From Listeria kieliensis (GTDB lineage: Bacteria > Bacillota > Bacilli > Lactobacillales > Listeriaceae), in NCBI RefSeq assembly GCF_003369925.1, contig NZ_LARY01000001.1, positions 1 to 64,000 on the forward strand: 64,000 bases of DNA. The letters run 5' to 3'. Shown piece by piece: positions 1-8,464 of the stretch; positions within the stretch are counted from its first letter, which is position 1, and each line of letters starts with the position of its first letter. A model generated the notes under the pieces. The model was not told the DNA's origin. It searched no databases and saw nothing but the letters and a program-made list of their open reading frames with translations. Both the position numbers and the translations under genes were made by a program.

Positions 1-6
1 ATTCCT

Positions 7-125
7 TGTCTGGTGGCTATGGCGAGAAGGTCACACCCGTTCCCATCCCGAACACGGTAGTTAAGCTTCTCCGCGCCGATGGTAGTTGGGGGCTTCCCCC
101 TGTGAGAGTAGGTCGCCGCCGGGCA
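7..125 (+). rRNA. rrf: 5S ribosomal RNA
   Basis: The first bases form an 11-bp terminal helix: 7-17 pair with 115-125, including G-U pairs. The interior carries the conserved 5S sequence around cccatcccgaac. The gene lies immediately before a tRNA array, so the 16S and 23S genes should lie just left of the window. Confidence 0.95.
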
Positions 126-137
126 AGATATTATTAT

Positions 138-212
138 TCCACAGTAGCTCAGTGGTAGAGCAATCGGCTGTTAACCGATCGGTCGTAGGTTCGAGTCCTA
201 CCTGTGGAGCCA
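138..212 (+). tRNA. tRNA-Asn (GTT)
   Basis: Full cloverleaf with acceptor stem tccacag/ctgtgga, anticodon loop ctgttaa and encoded CCA at 210-212. It is the first tRNA after 5S. Confidence 0.97.
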
Positions 213-222
213 TATCTTTCTT

Positions 223-309
223 GGAGAGCTGTCCGAGAGGCCGAAGGAGCACGGTTGGAAACCGTGTAGGCGGGCAACCGTCTCAAGGGTTCGAATCCCT
301 TGCTCTCCG
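223..309 (+). tRNA. tRNA-Ser (GGA)
   Basis: Acceptor stem ggagagc/gctctcc, anticodon GGA and a long variable arm (taggcgggcaaccgtct) typical of class II tRNA. CCA is not encoded. Confidence 0.96.
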
Positions 310-341
310 TTTCCAAGATAGTTTAATTATTATATTGATAT

Positions 342-413
342 GGCCCGTTGGTCAAGCGGTTAAGACACCGCCCTTTCACGGCGGTAACACGGGTTCGAAT
401 CCCGTACGGGTCA
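342..413 (+). tRNA. tRNA-Glu (TTC)
   Basis: Acceptor stem ggcccgt/acgggtc and anticodon TTC in the loop ctttcac. CCA is not encoded. Confidence 0.96.
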
Positions 414-463
414 CTTTATTCTTTTTAGACAAATTGCCAAATTTACGTTAAAATGTTATTTAT

Positions 464-539
464 GGAGGTTTAGCTCAGCTGGGAGAGCATCTGCCTTACA
501 AGCAGAGGGTCAGCGGTTCGATCCCGTTAACCTCCACCA
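464..539 (+). tRNA. tRNA-Val (TAC)
   Basis: Acceptor stem ggaggtt/aacctcc, anticodon TAC and encoded CCA at 537-539. Confidence 0.97.
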
Positions 540-548
540 TATTATTGT

Positions 549-622
<74 letters not shown>

Positions 623-626
623 TCGT

Positions 627-702
627 GGTTCCGTGGTGTAGGGGTTAACATGCCTGCCTGTCACGCAGGAGATCGCGGGTTCAAATCCCGTCGGAACCGC
701 CA
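627..702 (+). tRNA. tRNA-Asp (GTC)
   Basis: Acceptor stem ggttccg/cggaacc, anticodon GTC and CCA at 700-702. It starts five bases after the fMet tRNA. Confidence 0.97.
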
Positions 703-705
703 TTT

Positions 706-778
706 GGCTTGGTAGCTCAGTTGGTAGAGCACTTGATTGAAGCTCAAGGTGTCGGCAGTTCGATTCTGTCCCAAGCCA
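706..778 (+). tRNA. tRNA-Phe (GAA)
   Basis: Acceptor stem ggcttgg/ccaagcc. The anticodon stem is cttga/tcaag with loop ttgaagc, so the anticodon is GAA and position 37 is G. CCA is not encoded. Confidence 0.94.
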
Positions 779-792
779 CTTTTTACATATAT

Positions 793-876
793 GGAGGGAT
801 AGCGAAGTGGCTAAACGCGGCGGACTGTAAATCCGCTCCTTCGGGTTCAGTGGTTCGAATCCACTTCCCTCCACCA
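793..876 (+). tRNA. tRNA-Tyr (GTA)
   Basis: Acceptor stem ggaggga/tccctcc, anticodon GTA, long variable arm (ctccttcgggttcag) and encoded CCA at 874-876. Confidence 0.96.
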
Positions 877-891
877 TTTTATTTCTATTTT

Positions 892-965
892 AGGGGCATA
901 GTTTAACGGTAGAACAGAGGTCTCCAAAACCTCCAGTGTGGGTTCGATTCCTACTGCCCCTGCCA
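892..965 (+). tRNA. tRNA-Trp (CCA)
   Basis: Acceptor stem aggggca/tgcccct, anticodon CCA in loop ctccaaa and encoded 3' CCA at 963-965. Confidence 0.96.
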
Positions 966-988
966 TATAGTATTATTAATTGCATAAT

Positions 989-1065
989 GGCGGCTGTGGC
1001 GAAGTGGTTAACGCATCGGATTGTGGTTCCGACATTCGTGGGTTCGATTCCCATCAGCCGCCCCA
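989..1065 (+). tRNA. tRNA-His (GTG)
   Basis: Acceptor stem gcggctg/cagccgc, with the extra G-1 at 989 opposite C73 at 1062 that marks histidine tRNAs. Anticodon GTG; CCA encoded. Confidence 0.96.
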
Positions 1066-1083
1066 TTATAATTTTTATATTAT

Positions 1084-1155
1084 TGGGCCATAGCCAAGCG
1101 GTAAGGCAATGGACTTTGACTCCATCATGCGTTGGTTCGAATCCAGCTGGCCCAG
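1084..1155 (+). tRNA. tRNA-Gln (TTG)
   Basis: Acceptor stem tgggcca/tggccca and anticodon TTG in loop ctttgac. CCA is not encoded. Confidence 0.95.
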
Positions 1156-1166
1156 TCTTTAAAATT

Positions 1167-1238
1167 GCGGAAGTAGTTCAGTGGTAGAACATCACCTTGC
1201 CAAGGTGGGGGTCGCGGGTTCGAACCCCGTCTTCCGCT
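1167..1238 (+). tRNA. tRNA-Gly (GCC)
   Basis: Acceptor stem gcggaag/cttccgc and anticodon GCC in loop ttgccaa. CCA is not encoded. Confidence 0.96.
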
Positions 1239-1264
1239 TTTTCTTTTCTTAAAATCTAAAATGC

Positions 1265-1338
<74 letters not shown>

Positions 1339-1384
1339 TTTGCTTGATTTGTGCAAAGAAAAAGTTTATAATGTTTTATGATAT

Positions 1385-1469
1385 GCCGGCGTGGCGGAAT
1401 TGGCAGACGCGCTGGACTCAAAATCCAGTGTCCGTTGAGGACGTGCCGGTTCGACCCCGGCCGCCGGTA
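1385..1469 (+). tRNA. tRNA-Leu (CAA)
   Basis: Acceptor stem gccggcg/cgccggt with a G-U pair at 1:72, anticodon CAA and a long variable arm (tgtccgttgaggacg). It is the last of 14 tRNAs and is followed directly by a terminator. Confidence 0.95.
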
Positions 1470-1480
1470 TCACAAAGAAT

Positions 1481-1519
1481 CCTAGTGTATGTGTATTGTA
1501 CATTAGGGTTTTTCTTTTT
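1481..1519 (+). terminator. terminator of rRNA-tRNA operon
   Basis: Nine-bp stem cctagtgta/tacattagg (1481-1489 and 1499-1507) followed by a T-rich run. It ends the 5S-tRNA transcript. Confidence 0.85.
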
Positions 1520-1739
1520 GTCTCATATGAAAATTGGAATATCTATGCTATAACATCATGTCCATTTATTATCTCCAATAAAACAGATTGACCATTATGT
1601 GAAAAGTAGAATTAGTGAAGGATATTTTCAAACTGGAATTACAAAGCATTTTTTAAGCTACCTGATTTAAATTTATTCGAATAATTGTTTATTACTCCAT
1701 ATTAGGTTCTGTATTGGTGTACCCACTGATTAGAAAGAA

Positions 1740-1763
1740 AAAGCTTCACTCTACTTGAAGTTC
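1740..1763 (-). terminator. possible weak terminator of fosX
   Basis: On the minus strand a short stem cttca/tgaag (pairing 1756-1760 with 1744-1748) is followed by ctttttcttt. It lies just past the fosX stop codon. The stem is only 5-6 bp, so this is tentative. Confidence 0.4.
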
Positions 1764-1775
1764 TTCTATTTATAA

Positions 1776-2204
1776 TTAGCTAATTAATTTACTTTGCATC
1801 GAATTTTTATATGTTTCTAATCTTTCGCCTAGAGTACCTGTGTGTAATTCAAACAGATGATTGTCATAATCATAAAAATAGATGGATACTCCTTCGCCAC
1901 TGATCCTTGTACGGGAGCTTTTTATTTCAAGTCCTAGATGTTTTATCTTTTTGATATAGTTTTCAAAATCATCATCTCTAATTTTAAAAGCAATGTGATT
2001 ATAAGTTCTATTTAAGCTCTCATTTTTATTCTCCATTATGGCTATCCATATATTACTAACAATAAAAAACTTTTCATTCGATATTGAAAAATTTTTACCA
2101 TCACTGGAATATATCTCTTTAGCTTGAAATATATACTCTAGCATATGTTTTGTCTTTTCTAAATTTTTGACAATAAAAGTCACATGGCTTATACCTTCTA
2201 TCAT
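1776..2204 (-). CDS. fosX: FosX-type fosfomycin resistance hydrolase
   Basis: Cytosolic VOC/glyoxalase-fold enzyme of 142 residues that opens the fosfomycin epoxide with water (family knowledge). The metal ligands expected for FosX are visible: His7 in SHVTF, His70 in YNHIAF and Glu119 in LFELHTGT. Glu44 (SNEKFF) matches the general base that separates FosX from the thiol-using FosA and FosB. The C-terminal block YFYDYDNHLFELHTGTL is very close to listerial FosX. The ATG has a strong RBS, aggaggaatta. The gene is a monocistron beside a tRNA array in AT-rich flanks, which is compatible with a mobile or variable location, but no mobile-element ends are visible. Confidence 0.9.
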   Translation of the reverse strand: MIEGISHVTFIVKNLEKTKHMLEYIFQAKEIYSSDGKNFSISNEKFFIVSNIWIAIMENKNESLNRTYNHIAFKIRDDDFENYIKKIKHLGLEIKSSRTRISGEGVSIYFYDYDNHLFELHTGTLGERLETYKNSMQSKLIS

Positions 2205-2535
2205 GTTAATTCCTCCTGTAAAGTTTAATGTTTACTATCTTTATGTCCATTATAAAAGATAAAAAATTTCTTTGAAAACTCTACAAATTATTATTTTGAA
2301 GTTTTTCAAAGAAGCTATTGGACAAATTATATCGCTAAAGTCGTTATTTAGGTAAGCTGAAAAAGAAGTAGTATCCTAGAAGTAGAACGGAGATTGGATA
2401 ATTTTGACGACAAAAAATAAATTGAGTTTTCAACCATTTTTATTGCTTTTCAGTGATTTAACCGAAATTAATCGTGTCAAGAAACTCTGCCTTCTCTGCC
2501 TCGTCCAGTCCTAAATAACATTGGCGTCTTTAGAC
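2205..2535. other. intergenic region with fosX promoter
   Basis: This AT-rich region has no convincing gene. On the minus strand a TATAAT (2249-2254) has a poor -35 about 16-17 bases upstream (TTCAAA or TTTCAA, 2271-2277) and is the best fosX promoter candidate. A 9-bp inverted repeat, ctttgaaaa (2270-2278) with ttttcaaag (2303-2311), overlaps the -35 and could be an operator. The part near 2460-2530 contains only a short open stretch without a start codon. Confidence 0.45.
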
Positions 2536-3198
2536 TTAAGAATGGTCGCTTAGGATGCCATCCACAAAGTTTTGATAGTATTCGCGATTGTGTAAGGTAT
2601 CAAAGGTACATAAAATGGCTAGCTCGCTGTTTGATGCAATGGAAGCATTTTGGAATGTAAACTTGGCGGTTTCATTGAAAACAAGTAAGCTATCCCCTTT
2701 TTTCAATACCAACTCGTCGCGTAAATAGTCATTCTCAGGCTCAATTTGGATTTCGATTAAGTCGGAAATTGCATGGATCAGCTGGAATGAGTAAGGCTCG
2801 ATTAGAAAATTTTTAGTCTGGTTTTGATGGAGAATTTCGATTTTTGTCGCGAGTCCATCACGGTAAATAAAATTGAAGTCTTCACCGGAACCTAGGCTGG
2901 TCGTTTTGGCGCTGCCGTTAAAATGGTCAAGCTTGAATGGGGCCATTTTAACGATGCGCTCGGTCGAATTTTCTTGGTGGCATAATGTAACGTTGCCGTG
3001 TAAGCTGATTAGGTCCCGTGTGTAACCGGGAAGGTCGGTGAAGCGCGATTCTTTTTGGTATAATTTGGTGCGCGAAATGCGTAAATCAAAATCCTTGTTT
3101 TGGAATGAGCGGTCGTAAGGGAAAATTAGGATTTCAATGGAATCACCGCCACTCCATTCAATGGTTTTGTAGTCTTTTTGGTCAAGTATAATGTACAA
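2536..3198 (-). CDS. HutD/Ves family cupin protein, first copy
   Basis: Protein of 220 residues with the HutD hallmark near its N-terminus (EWSGGDSIEILIFPYD), a run of beta-strand-like segments and the late motif LKKGDSLLVFNE. HutD proteins are bicupins found in histidine-utilisation loci; a role in binding urocanate or N-formylglutamate and governing hut activity is proposed but not proven. The start is TTG at 3198, preceded by taggggga. It is divergent from the hut operon and has its own consensus-like promoter. A second HutD of 199 residues lies inside the operon at 10156-10755. The two share the fold signature but differ clearly in sequence, so this is an old duplication or separate acquisition. 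Confidence 0.8.
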   Translation of the reverse strand: MYIILDQKDYKTIEWSGGDSIEILIFPYDRSFQNKDFDLRISRTKLYQKESRFTDLPGYTRDLISLHGNVTLCHQENSTERIVKMAPFKLDHFNGSAKTTSLGSGEDFNFIYRDGLATKIEILHQNQTKNFLIEPYSFQLIHAISDLIEIQIEPENDYLRDELVLKKGDSLLVFNETAKFTFQNASIASNSELAILCTFDTLHNREYYQNFVDGILSDHS

Positions 3199-3231
3199 AC
3201 TTATTTCCCCCTAGCAATGGTTATCTATTCA

Positions 3232-3260
3232 ATCATACACAATATGAGTCGTATTGACAA
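3232..3260 (-). promoter_or_regulatory. promoter of divergent hutD-like gene
   Basis: Reading the minus strand, TTGTCA (3260-3255), 17 bases and TATGAT (3237-3232). It runs back to back with the hut operon promoter about 30 bp away. Confidence 0.75.
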
Positions 3261-3286
3261 CTTCATAAATATGTAAAGAATTTGTA

Positions 3287-3315
3287 TTGACAAATGGTTC
3301 ACAATCAGATATAGT
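3287..3315 (+). promoter_or_regulatory. hut operon promoter
   Basis: Perfect -35 TTGACA (3287-3292), 17-bp spacer and -10 TATAGT (3310-3315), giving an expected transcription start near 3322. This is sigma-A type. Confidence 0.88.
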
Positions 3316-3324
3316 TAGGGCGTA

Positions 3325-3339
3325 ATGTAAGCGGTTTCT
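3325..3339 (+). promoter_or_regulatory. CcpA cre site at hut transcription start
   Basis: atgtaagcggtttct fits the Gram-positive cre consensus WTGNAANCGNWNNCW at every defined position. It lies a few bases past the predicted start of transcription, where CcpA-HPr-Ser-P binding represses. Catabolite repression of hut is therefore expected. Confidence 0.85.
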
Positions 3340-3576
3340 TGAAATGAAAAATATTCTTTATCTTGGTAAAGAATGAAAGGGGTTTCGCTGTGAATCTTCT
3401 TTGGGTTTTTGATGCTTTCATCGATTAAATCCAGCGATATCAATGGTTTGTCCAATGAAAAGAAAGCGCTTAATTATAGTGCCACGTTTTTTTGTTCTAT
3501 GAAAAGAGAAAGGAGTGGAGTTGTAAAAATTAAGGAAGGGCTTGGAACGAGAAAGCGGAGAAATGATTAGAAGGGA
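3340..3576 (+). promoter_or_regulatory. long hut leader region
   Basis: About 250 nt separate the predicted transcription start from hutU. The leader holds a hairpin attcttta/taaagaat (3353-3360 with 3367-3374) and a cre-like palindromic core aaagcgctt (3473-3481) that misses the outer cre positions. I see no intrinsic terminator and no riboswitch that I recognise. Bacillus hut uses HutP antitermination in its leader; no hutP gene is visible in this window. Confidence 0.5.
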
Positions 3577-5613
3577 ATGTATGTCAACATGATAAAGAAT
3601 GATGCAATTGCAAAATCGATGACCATTAAGTTAGATGATATTTTGCCAGAAATGCCTTCTTTTGCTGAAGGAATTAGACGGGCACCAGATCGCGGATTTC
3701 GGCTTACAAAAGAACAAACGGAAATTGCGCTTAAGAATGCTTTACGCTACGTCCCTGAAAGATTTCATGAACAAGTTATCCCTGAGTTTTTAGAAGAACT
3801 GACAACACGCGGACGAATTTATGCGTATAGATGGCGTCCTGAAGGAAAGCTTTATGGAAAACCGATTGATGAGTACAAAGGTAATTCTACTGCAGCAAAA
3901 GCGATGCAAGTGATGATTGATAACAACCTCGATTTTGATGTTGCGCTTTATCCGTATGAACTGGTTACTTACGGAGAAACGGGGCAGGTTTGCCAAAACT
4001 GGTTGCAATATCGCCTGATCAAGAAATATCTGGAAGTGATGACGGATGAACAGACGCTTGTTGTGGAATCAGGTCACCCGGTTGGTTTGTTCAAGTCTAA
4101 AAAGGATTCTCCACGTGTTATCATCACGAATGGCTTACTTATTGGGGAATATGATAATTTAGATGACTGGGAAATTGCTGAGGAAATGGGCGTTACGAAT
4201 TATGGGCAAATGACTGCGGGTGGCTGGATGTACATCGGACCGCAAGGAATTGTTCATGGAACGTTTAATACGCTTTTAAATGCTGGACGCTTGAAACTAG
4301 GGGTTCCGGATGACGGCGATTTAGCTGGGAAACTATTTATTTCTTCTGGTCTTGGTGGCATGAGTGGTGCGCAAGGAAAAGCGGCTGAGATTGCGAATGC
4401 GGTAGCGATTATTGCTGAAGTGGATCAGTCACGGATTGATACGCGGCTTGAACAAGGTTGGATTTCGAAGCTAGCTCAGACTCCAGAAGAGGCTGTAAAA
4501 TTAGCCCAAGAATCTATGGCGAAAAAAGAAGCCATGTCGATTGCTTATCACGGAAATATTGTGGATTTATTGGAATATGTAGACAAACATAAAGTGCATG
4601 TGGATCTTTTAAGTGACCAAACTTCTTGTCATAATGCCTATAATGGTGGCTACTGTCCAGTTGGTGTTAGTTTTGAGGAACGGACACGGCTACTTAAAGA
4701 AGATCAGCCTAAATTCCAAGAATTGATCAATAAGACGCTGGTACGGCATTTTAATGCGATTAAGCATTTGGTTGACCAAGGGACTTACTTCTTTGACTAT
4801 GGAAACTCGTTCATGAAAGCCATTTTTGATGCAGGCGTGATGGAGATCTCGAAGAATGGACGGGATGACAAGGATGGATTTATCTGGCCGTCTTATGTAG
4901 AAGATATTATGGGGCCGATGTTGTTTGACTATGGATATGGTCCATTCCGCTGGGTTTGCTTGAGTGGCAAACATGAAGACTTGGTAGCAACGGACCATGC
5001 AGCGATGGAAGCAATTAATCCGGAAAGACGTTATCAAGACCGGGATAATTATAACTGGATTCGTGATGCGGAGAAGAACCAATTGGTAGTTGGGACGGAA
5101 GCTCGGATTCTTTATCAAGATGCGCAAGGGCGGATTGATGTTGCGCTCAAATTTAATGAACTTGTCCGCGAAGGGAAGATTGGTCCTGTCATGATTGGCC
5201 GCGACCACCACGATGTTTCTGGGACGGATTCGCCATTCCGTGAAACTTCTAATATTCGTGATGGTAGCAATGTTACTGCGGATATGGCTGTTCAGTGTTA
5301 TGCAGGGAATGCGGCACGTGGAATGAGCTTGATCGCCCTTCATAACGGTGGCGGAACTGGGATTGGTAAGTCAGTGAATGGCGGTTTTGGTCTCGTACTG
5401 GATGGCAGTGAATTAGTTGATGATATTATTCGTTCGGCGATTTCTTGGGACGTTATGGGCGGTGTTGCAAGACGGAACTGGGCTAGAAATGAACATTCGA
5501 TGGAAACATCCATTGCCTTCAATGAGGAAAAACAAGGCACGGATCACATCACGATTCCGTATTTGACGGATGATAAAGCGATTCGTGAAGCAGTTTCGAA
5601 ATATGTAAAATGA
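3577..5613 (+). CDS. hutU: urocanate hydratase, long form
   Basis: Second step of histidine degradation: urocanate plus water to 4-imidazolone-5-propionate, with bound NAD. The protein has 678 residues, the longer urocanase type known from streptococci and anaerobes rather than the roughly 550-residue Bacillus form. Visible signatures are [10 protein letters not shown] near the N-terminus, the glycine-rich NAD segment [15 protein letters not shown], the cysteine-containing [14 protein letters not shown] and the late glycine-rich [18 protein letters not shown]. Translation can start at ATG 3577 or at ATG 3589; the purine-rich aagggaa is very close to the first and better spaced for the second. 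It is the first gene of the operon, with hutI following after 13 bases. Confidence 0.95.
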   Translation: MYVNMIKNDAIAKSMTIKLDDILPEMPSFAEGIRRAPDRGFRLTKEQTEIALKNALRYVPERFHEQVIPEFLEELTTRGRIYAYRWRPEGKLYGKPIDEYKGNSTAAKAMQVMIDNNLDFDVALYPYELVTYGETGQVCQNWLQYRLIKKYLEVMTDEQTLVVESGHPVGLFKSKKDSPRVIITNGLLIGEYDNLDDWEIAEEMGVTNYGQMTAGGWMYIGPQGIVHGTFNTLLNAGRLKLGVPDDGDLAGKLFISSGLGGMSGAQGKAAEIANAVAIIAEVDQSRIDTRLEQGWISKLAQTPEEAVKLAQESMAKKEAMSIAYHGNIVDLLEYVDKHKVHVDLLSDQTSCHNAYNGGYCPVGVSFEERTRLLKEDQPKFQELINKTLVRHFNAIKHLVDQGTYFFDYGNSFMKAIFDAGVMEISKNGRDDKDGFIWPSYVEDIMGPMLFDYGYGPFRWVCLSGKHEDLVATDHAAMEAINPERRYQDRDNYNWIRDAEKNQLVVGTEARILYQDAQGRIDVALKFNELVREGKIGPVMIGRDHHDVSGTDSPFRETSNIRDGSNVTADMAVQCYAGNAARGMSLIALHNGGGTGIGKSVNGGFGLVLDGSELVDDIIRSAISWDVMGGVARRNWARNEHSMETSIAFNEEKQGTDHITIPYLTDDKAIREAVSKYVK

Positions 5614-5626
5614 AAGGCGGATACTG

Positions 5627-6892
5627 ATGATTGCTGATAAGATCCTAACAAATTTAAATCAAATCTTTTGTCCGATCGACAAAGGAAGAGCTTTGCGGGG
5701 AAGCGAAATGGGTGAAGCGAACATCATTCGACAAGGCTTTATCGCGATTCGTGAAGGAAAAATCTTGCGCGTAGCTGAAGGGAATCCCCCAGTTTCTCTC
5801 ATAGGAGAGCACACGAAATTAATTGATTGCACTGGAAAAACGGCTTCTCCTGGTTTAATTGACTCGCACACTCATCTTGTGTACGGCGGAACGCGTGAAA
5901 ATGAGTTTGCTAAGAAATTGAATGGTGTGGCTTATTTGGATATTTTGAAAGAAGGCGGCGGTATTCTAAGTACGGTGAAAGCCACTCGTGCTGCTAGCTT
6001 TACGGAGCTTTATGAGAAAACGGCTAAGCTCCTTGAACATATGCTTGTACATGGTGTGACAACGGTTGAAGCTAAAAGTGGTTATGGTCTAGACTGGGAA
6101 ACGGAAGAAAAACAGATGAAGGTGGCTCGCGAACTCGATCATCGTTTGCCAGTCGATATTATTTCAACTTTTATGGCGGCACATGCGATTCCAGAAGAAT
6201 ATCGTGATAGTCCTGATGGGTTTATTGATTTAATCATCGAAGAGATGCTTCCAAAGGTAAAAGCAGAAAATCTGGCAGAATTTTGCGATGTGTTCTGTGA
6301 ATCAGGTGTTTTCACGGCTGAACAGTCACGAAAATTATTGAGTGCTGCGAAAAAACAAGGTTTTAAATTGCGAATCCATGCCGATGAAATCGAATCGATC
6401 GGTGGCGTGAGTGTGGCAGCTGATCTAGGTGCAACGAGTGCTGAGCATTTGATGGTGATTACAGACGAAGATATTGACAAACTTAGCCAAGCAAATGTGA
6501 TCGGGAACTTGCTTCCAGCAACAACGTTTAGTTTGATGGAGGATACGTATGCGCCAGCTCGGAAAATGTTGGATCACGATATGGCAATCACTCTTTCGAC
6601 AGATAGTAATCCGGGTAGTTGTCCGACAGCGAACATGCAATTTATTATGCAACTGGGCTGTTTTGCGGACAAATTGACACCGATTGAAGTTTTCAATGCG
6701 GTGACAATCAACGCGGCTTATGTAGTGGATCGCGGAGATTCTATTGGAAGCTTAGATGAAGGGAAATTAGCAGATATTACACTGTTTGATGCACCAAATA
6801 TTGATTATCCTCTTTATTTCTTTGCGACAAACCTTGTAACGGATGTGTATAAAAAAGGCGAACTGGTAGTTAAGAATCGTCAAATGATTTAA
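5627..6892 (+). CDS. hutI: imidazolonepropionase
   Basis: Third step of the pathway: hydrolysis of imidazolone propionate to N-formimino-L-glutamate by a metal-dependent amidohydrolase. The 421 residues are typical. Metal-binding and active-site signatures are visible: [15 protein letters not shown] near residue 84, [22 protein letters not shown] and [12 protein letters not shown], which carries the late aspartate ligand. The ATG has an aaaggcgg RBS and lies 13 bases after hutU, so the two are co-transcribed. Product and substrate fit the flanking genes exactly. Confidence 0.95.
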   Translation: MIADKILTNLNQIFCPIDKGRALRGSEMGEANIIRQGFIAIREGKILRVAEGNPPVSLIGEHTKLIDCTGKTASPGLIDSHTHLVYGGTRENEFAKKLNGVAYLDILKEGGGILSTVKATRAASFTELYEKTAKLLEHMLVHGVTTVEAKSGYGLDWETEEKQMKVARELDHRLPVDIISTFMAAHAIPEEYRDSPDGFIDLIIEEMLPKVKAENLAEFCDVFCESGVFTAEQSRKLLSAAKKQGFKLRIHADEIESIGGVSVAADLGATSAEHLMVITDEDIDKLSQANVIGNLLPATTFSLMEDTYAPARKMLDHDMAITLSTDSNPGSCPTANMQFIMQLGCFADKLTPIEVFNAVTINAAYVVDRGDSIGSLDEGKLADITLFDAPNIDYPLYFFATNLVTDVYKKGELVVKNRQMI

Positions 6893-6910
6893 AAAGGAGA
6901 TAAAGAAACC

Positions 6911-7810
6911 ATGGCAAAATTAGTTGAATGTATTCCCAATTTTAGTGAAGGTCAAAATCAAGAAGTGATTGACGGCTTAGTCAAAACAGCAACGAGCATT
7001 CCTGGTGTTTCCTTACTTGACCATTCGTCAGATCCGAGTCATAACCGCAGTGTATTTACACTCGTTGGAGATGAAAATGGAATTCAAGAGGTAGCTTTTC
7101 AACTTGTAAAATTCGCAAGCGAAAAAATTGATATGACAAAGCAACACGGTGAACATCCACGGATGGGAGCAACGGACGTGGTACCTTTTGTTCCTGTCAA
7201 AGATGTCACAATGGAAGAGTGCATCGAGATTTCGAAAAAAGTGGCGGAACGTATCAATCGTGAACTTTCGATTCCAATTTTCCTTTATGAAGAATCTGCA
7301 GCAACGCCGGACCGGAAGAATTTAGCGAAAGTTCGTAAGGGTCAATTCGAAGGAATGCCTGAAAAATTAAAGGAACCGGAATGGGCGCCTGACTACGGGG
7401 AACGTAAGATTCATCCGACAGCTGGGATTACAGCGGTTGGGGCACGGATGCCTCTTGTGGCATTTAATGTGAACTTGGATACGGATAATGTGGAAATCGC
7501 GAAGAAAATCGCGAAAGTGGTTCGTGGTTCAAGTGGCGGATTTAAATATTGTAAAGGAATCGGCCTTTTACTTGAAGATCGCAACATTGCACAAGTGTCT
7601 ATGAATATGGTGAACTATGAAGGGACACCACTTTATCGGACTTTTGAAACGATTCGCTTTGAAGCTAAACGTTATGGTGTAGGTATTATTGGTAGTGAAG
7701 TGATCGGTCTTACTCCTGCAAAGGCATTAATTGATTGCGCCGAATATTATTTGCAAATTGAAGACTTTGATGAGAAAAAACAAGTTCTAGAAAATCATTT
7801 ACTAGGTTAG
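6911..7810 (+). CDS. ftcD: glutamate formimidoyltransferase
   Basis: Transfers the formimino group of N-formiminoglutamate to tetrahydrofolate, releasing glutamate. The 299-residue protein is the stand-alone transferase, unlike the fused vertebrate FTCD. It begins LVECIPNFSEGQN, the family signature, and carries GEHPRMGATDVVPFVP, IHPTAGITAVGARMPLVAFNVNL and RGSSGGFKYCKGIG. The RBS aaaaggaga precedes ATG 6911. Its presence, with no hutG or hutF in the window, shows that formiminoglutamate is handled by the folate route and not by simple hydrolysis. Confidence 0.94.
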   Translation: MAKLVECIPNFSEGQNQEVIDGLVKTATSIPGVSLLDHSSDPSHNRSVFTLVGDENGIQEVAFQLVKFASEKIDMTKQHGEHPRMGATDVVPFVPVKDVTMEECIEISKKVAERINRELSIPIFLYEESAATPDRKNLAKVRKGQFEGMPEKLKEPEWAPDYGERKIHPTAGITAVGARMPLVAFNVNLDTDNVEIAKKIAKVVRGSSGGFKYCKGIGLLLEDRNIAQVSMNMVNYEGTPLYRTFETIRFEAKRYGVGIIGSEVIGLTPAKALIDCAEYYLQIEDFDEKKQVLENHLLG

Positions 7811-7821
7811 GGGAGTGCAAG

Positions 7822-8448
7822 ATGAAATTAGTTGATATGGGAATTACGGAATTCGTAGACGTGCTTGGCTCAGACGCACCTGCTCCAGGTGGTGGTTCTG
7901 CTTCAGCACTTGCTGCAAGTGTGGGATCGGCGCTTACGATGATGGTTGCGCAATTAACAATTGGTAAAAAGAAATACGCTGAATATGGTGAGTTGATGAA
8001 ACAAGTATTAAAAGAAGCGACGGAAGTGAATCAAGCTTTACTTGAAGCGATTGATAAAGATACAGAAGCGTTTAATCAAGTTTCAGCTGTCTTTTCTATG
8101 CCGAAAGAAACGGAAGAAGAAAAAGCGGCGCGCAAAGAAGCGATGCAAAAAGCGCTCAAACTAGCTGCTGAAGCTCCCTACGACATCATGGTGTTAGCGA
8201 GTAAGGCGATTACTATTACGGGAAAAGCAGTTGGGAAATCGAATGTTAATGCTGCCAGTGATTTGGGTGTTGCGGCGCTCAATCTCAAATCTGGGACACA
8301 AGGAGCTTGGTTAAACGTCTTAATCAACCTGTCAGGAATTAAAGATGAAGCTTTTGTTGCAAAATATAAACAAGATGGAGAAGCATTACTACAAGCAAGC
8401 TGTGATAGAGCCGATGAAATTTATCAAGCGATTTTAGAAATCGTGTAA
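7822..8448 (+). CDS. fchA: formiminotetrahydrofolate cyclodeaminase
   Basis: Converts 5-formimino-THF to 5,10-methenyl-THF and ammonia, following FtcD. The protein has 208 residues and is largely helical. The family start is clear ([21 protein letters not shown]), and so is the later [17 protein letters not shown]. It begins 11 bases after ftcD with the RBS aggggagtg. The methenyl-THF made here needs FolD, not in this window, to become 10-formyl-THF, the substrate of the next gene. Confidence 0.92.
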   Translation: MKLVDMGITEFVDVLGSDAPAPGGGSASALAASVGSALTMMVAQLTIGKKKYAEYGELMKQVLKEATEVNQALLEAIDKDTEAFNQVSAVFSMPKETEEEKAARKEAMQKALKLAAEAPYDIMVLASKAITITGKAVGKSNVNAASDLGVAALNLKSGTQGAWLNVLINLSGIKDEAFVAKYKQDGEALLQASCDRADEIYQAILEIV

Positions 8449-8464
8449 AAAAGGAGTTTTCAGC

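Noticed and set aside
706-778. G at position 37 of the tRNA-Phe anticodon loop
   Set aside because: It looked unusual next to the common A37, but I recall similar tRNA-Phe loops in other Firmicutes and cannot claim novelty.
2458-2529. Short minus-strand open stretch ending YLGLDEAEKAEFLDTINFG
   Set aside because: It is protein-like but has no start codon and only about 24 codons. It could be the tail of a lost gene, but the evidence is too thin for a feature.
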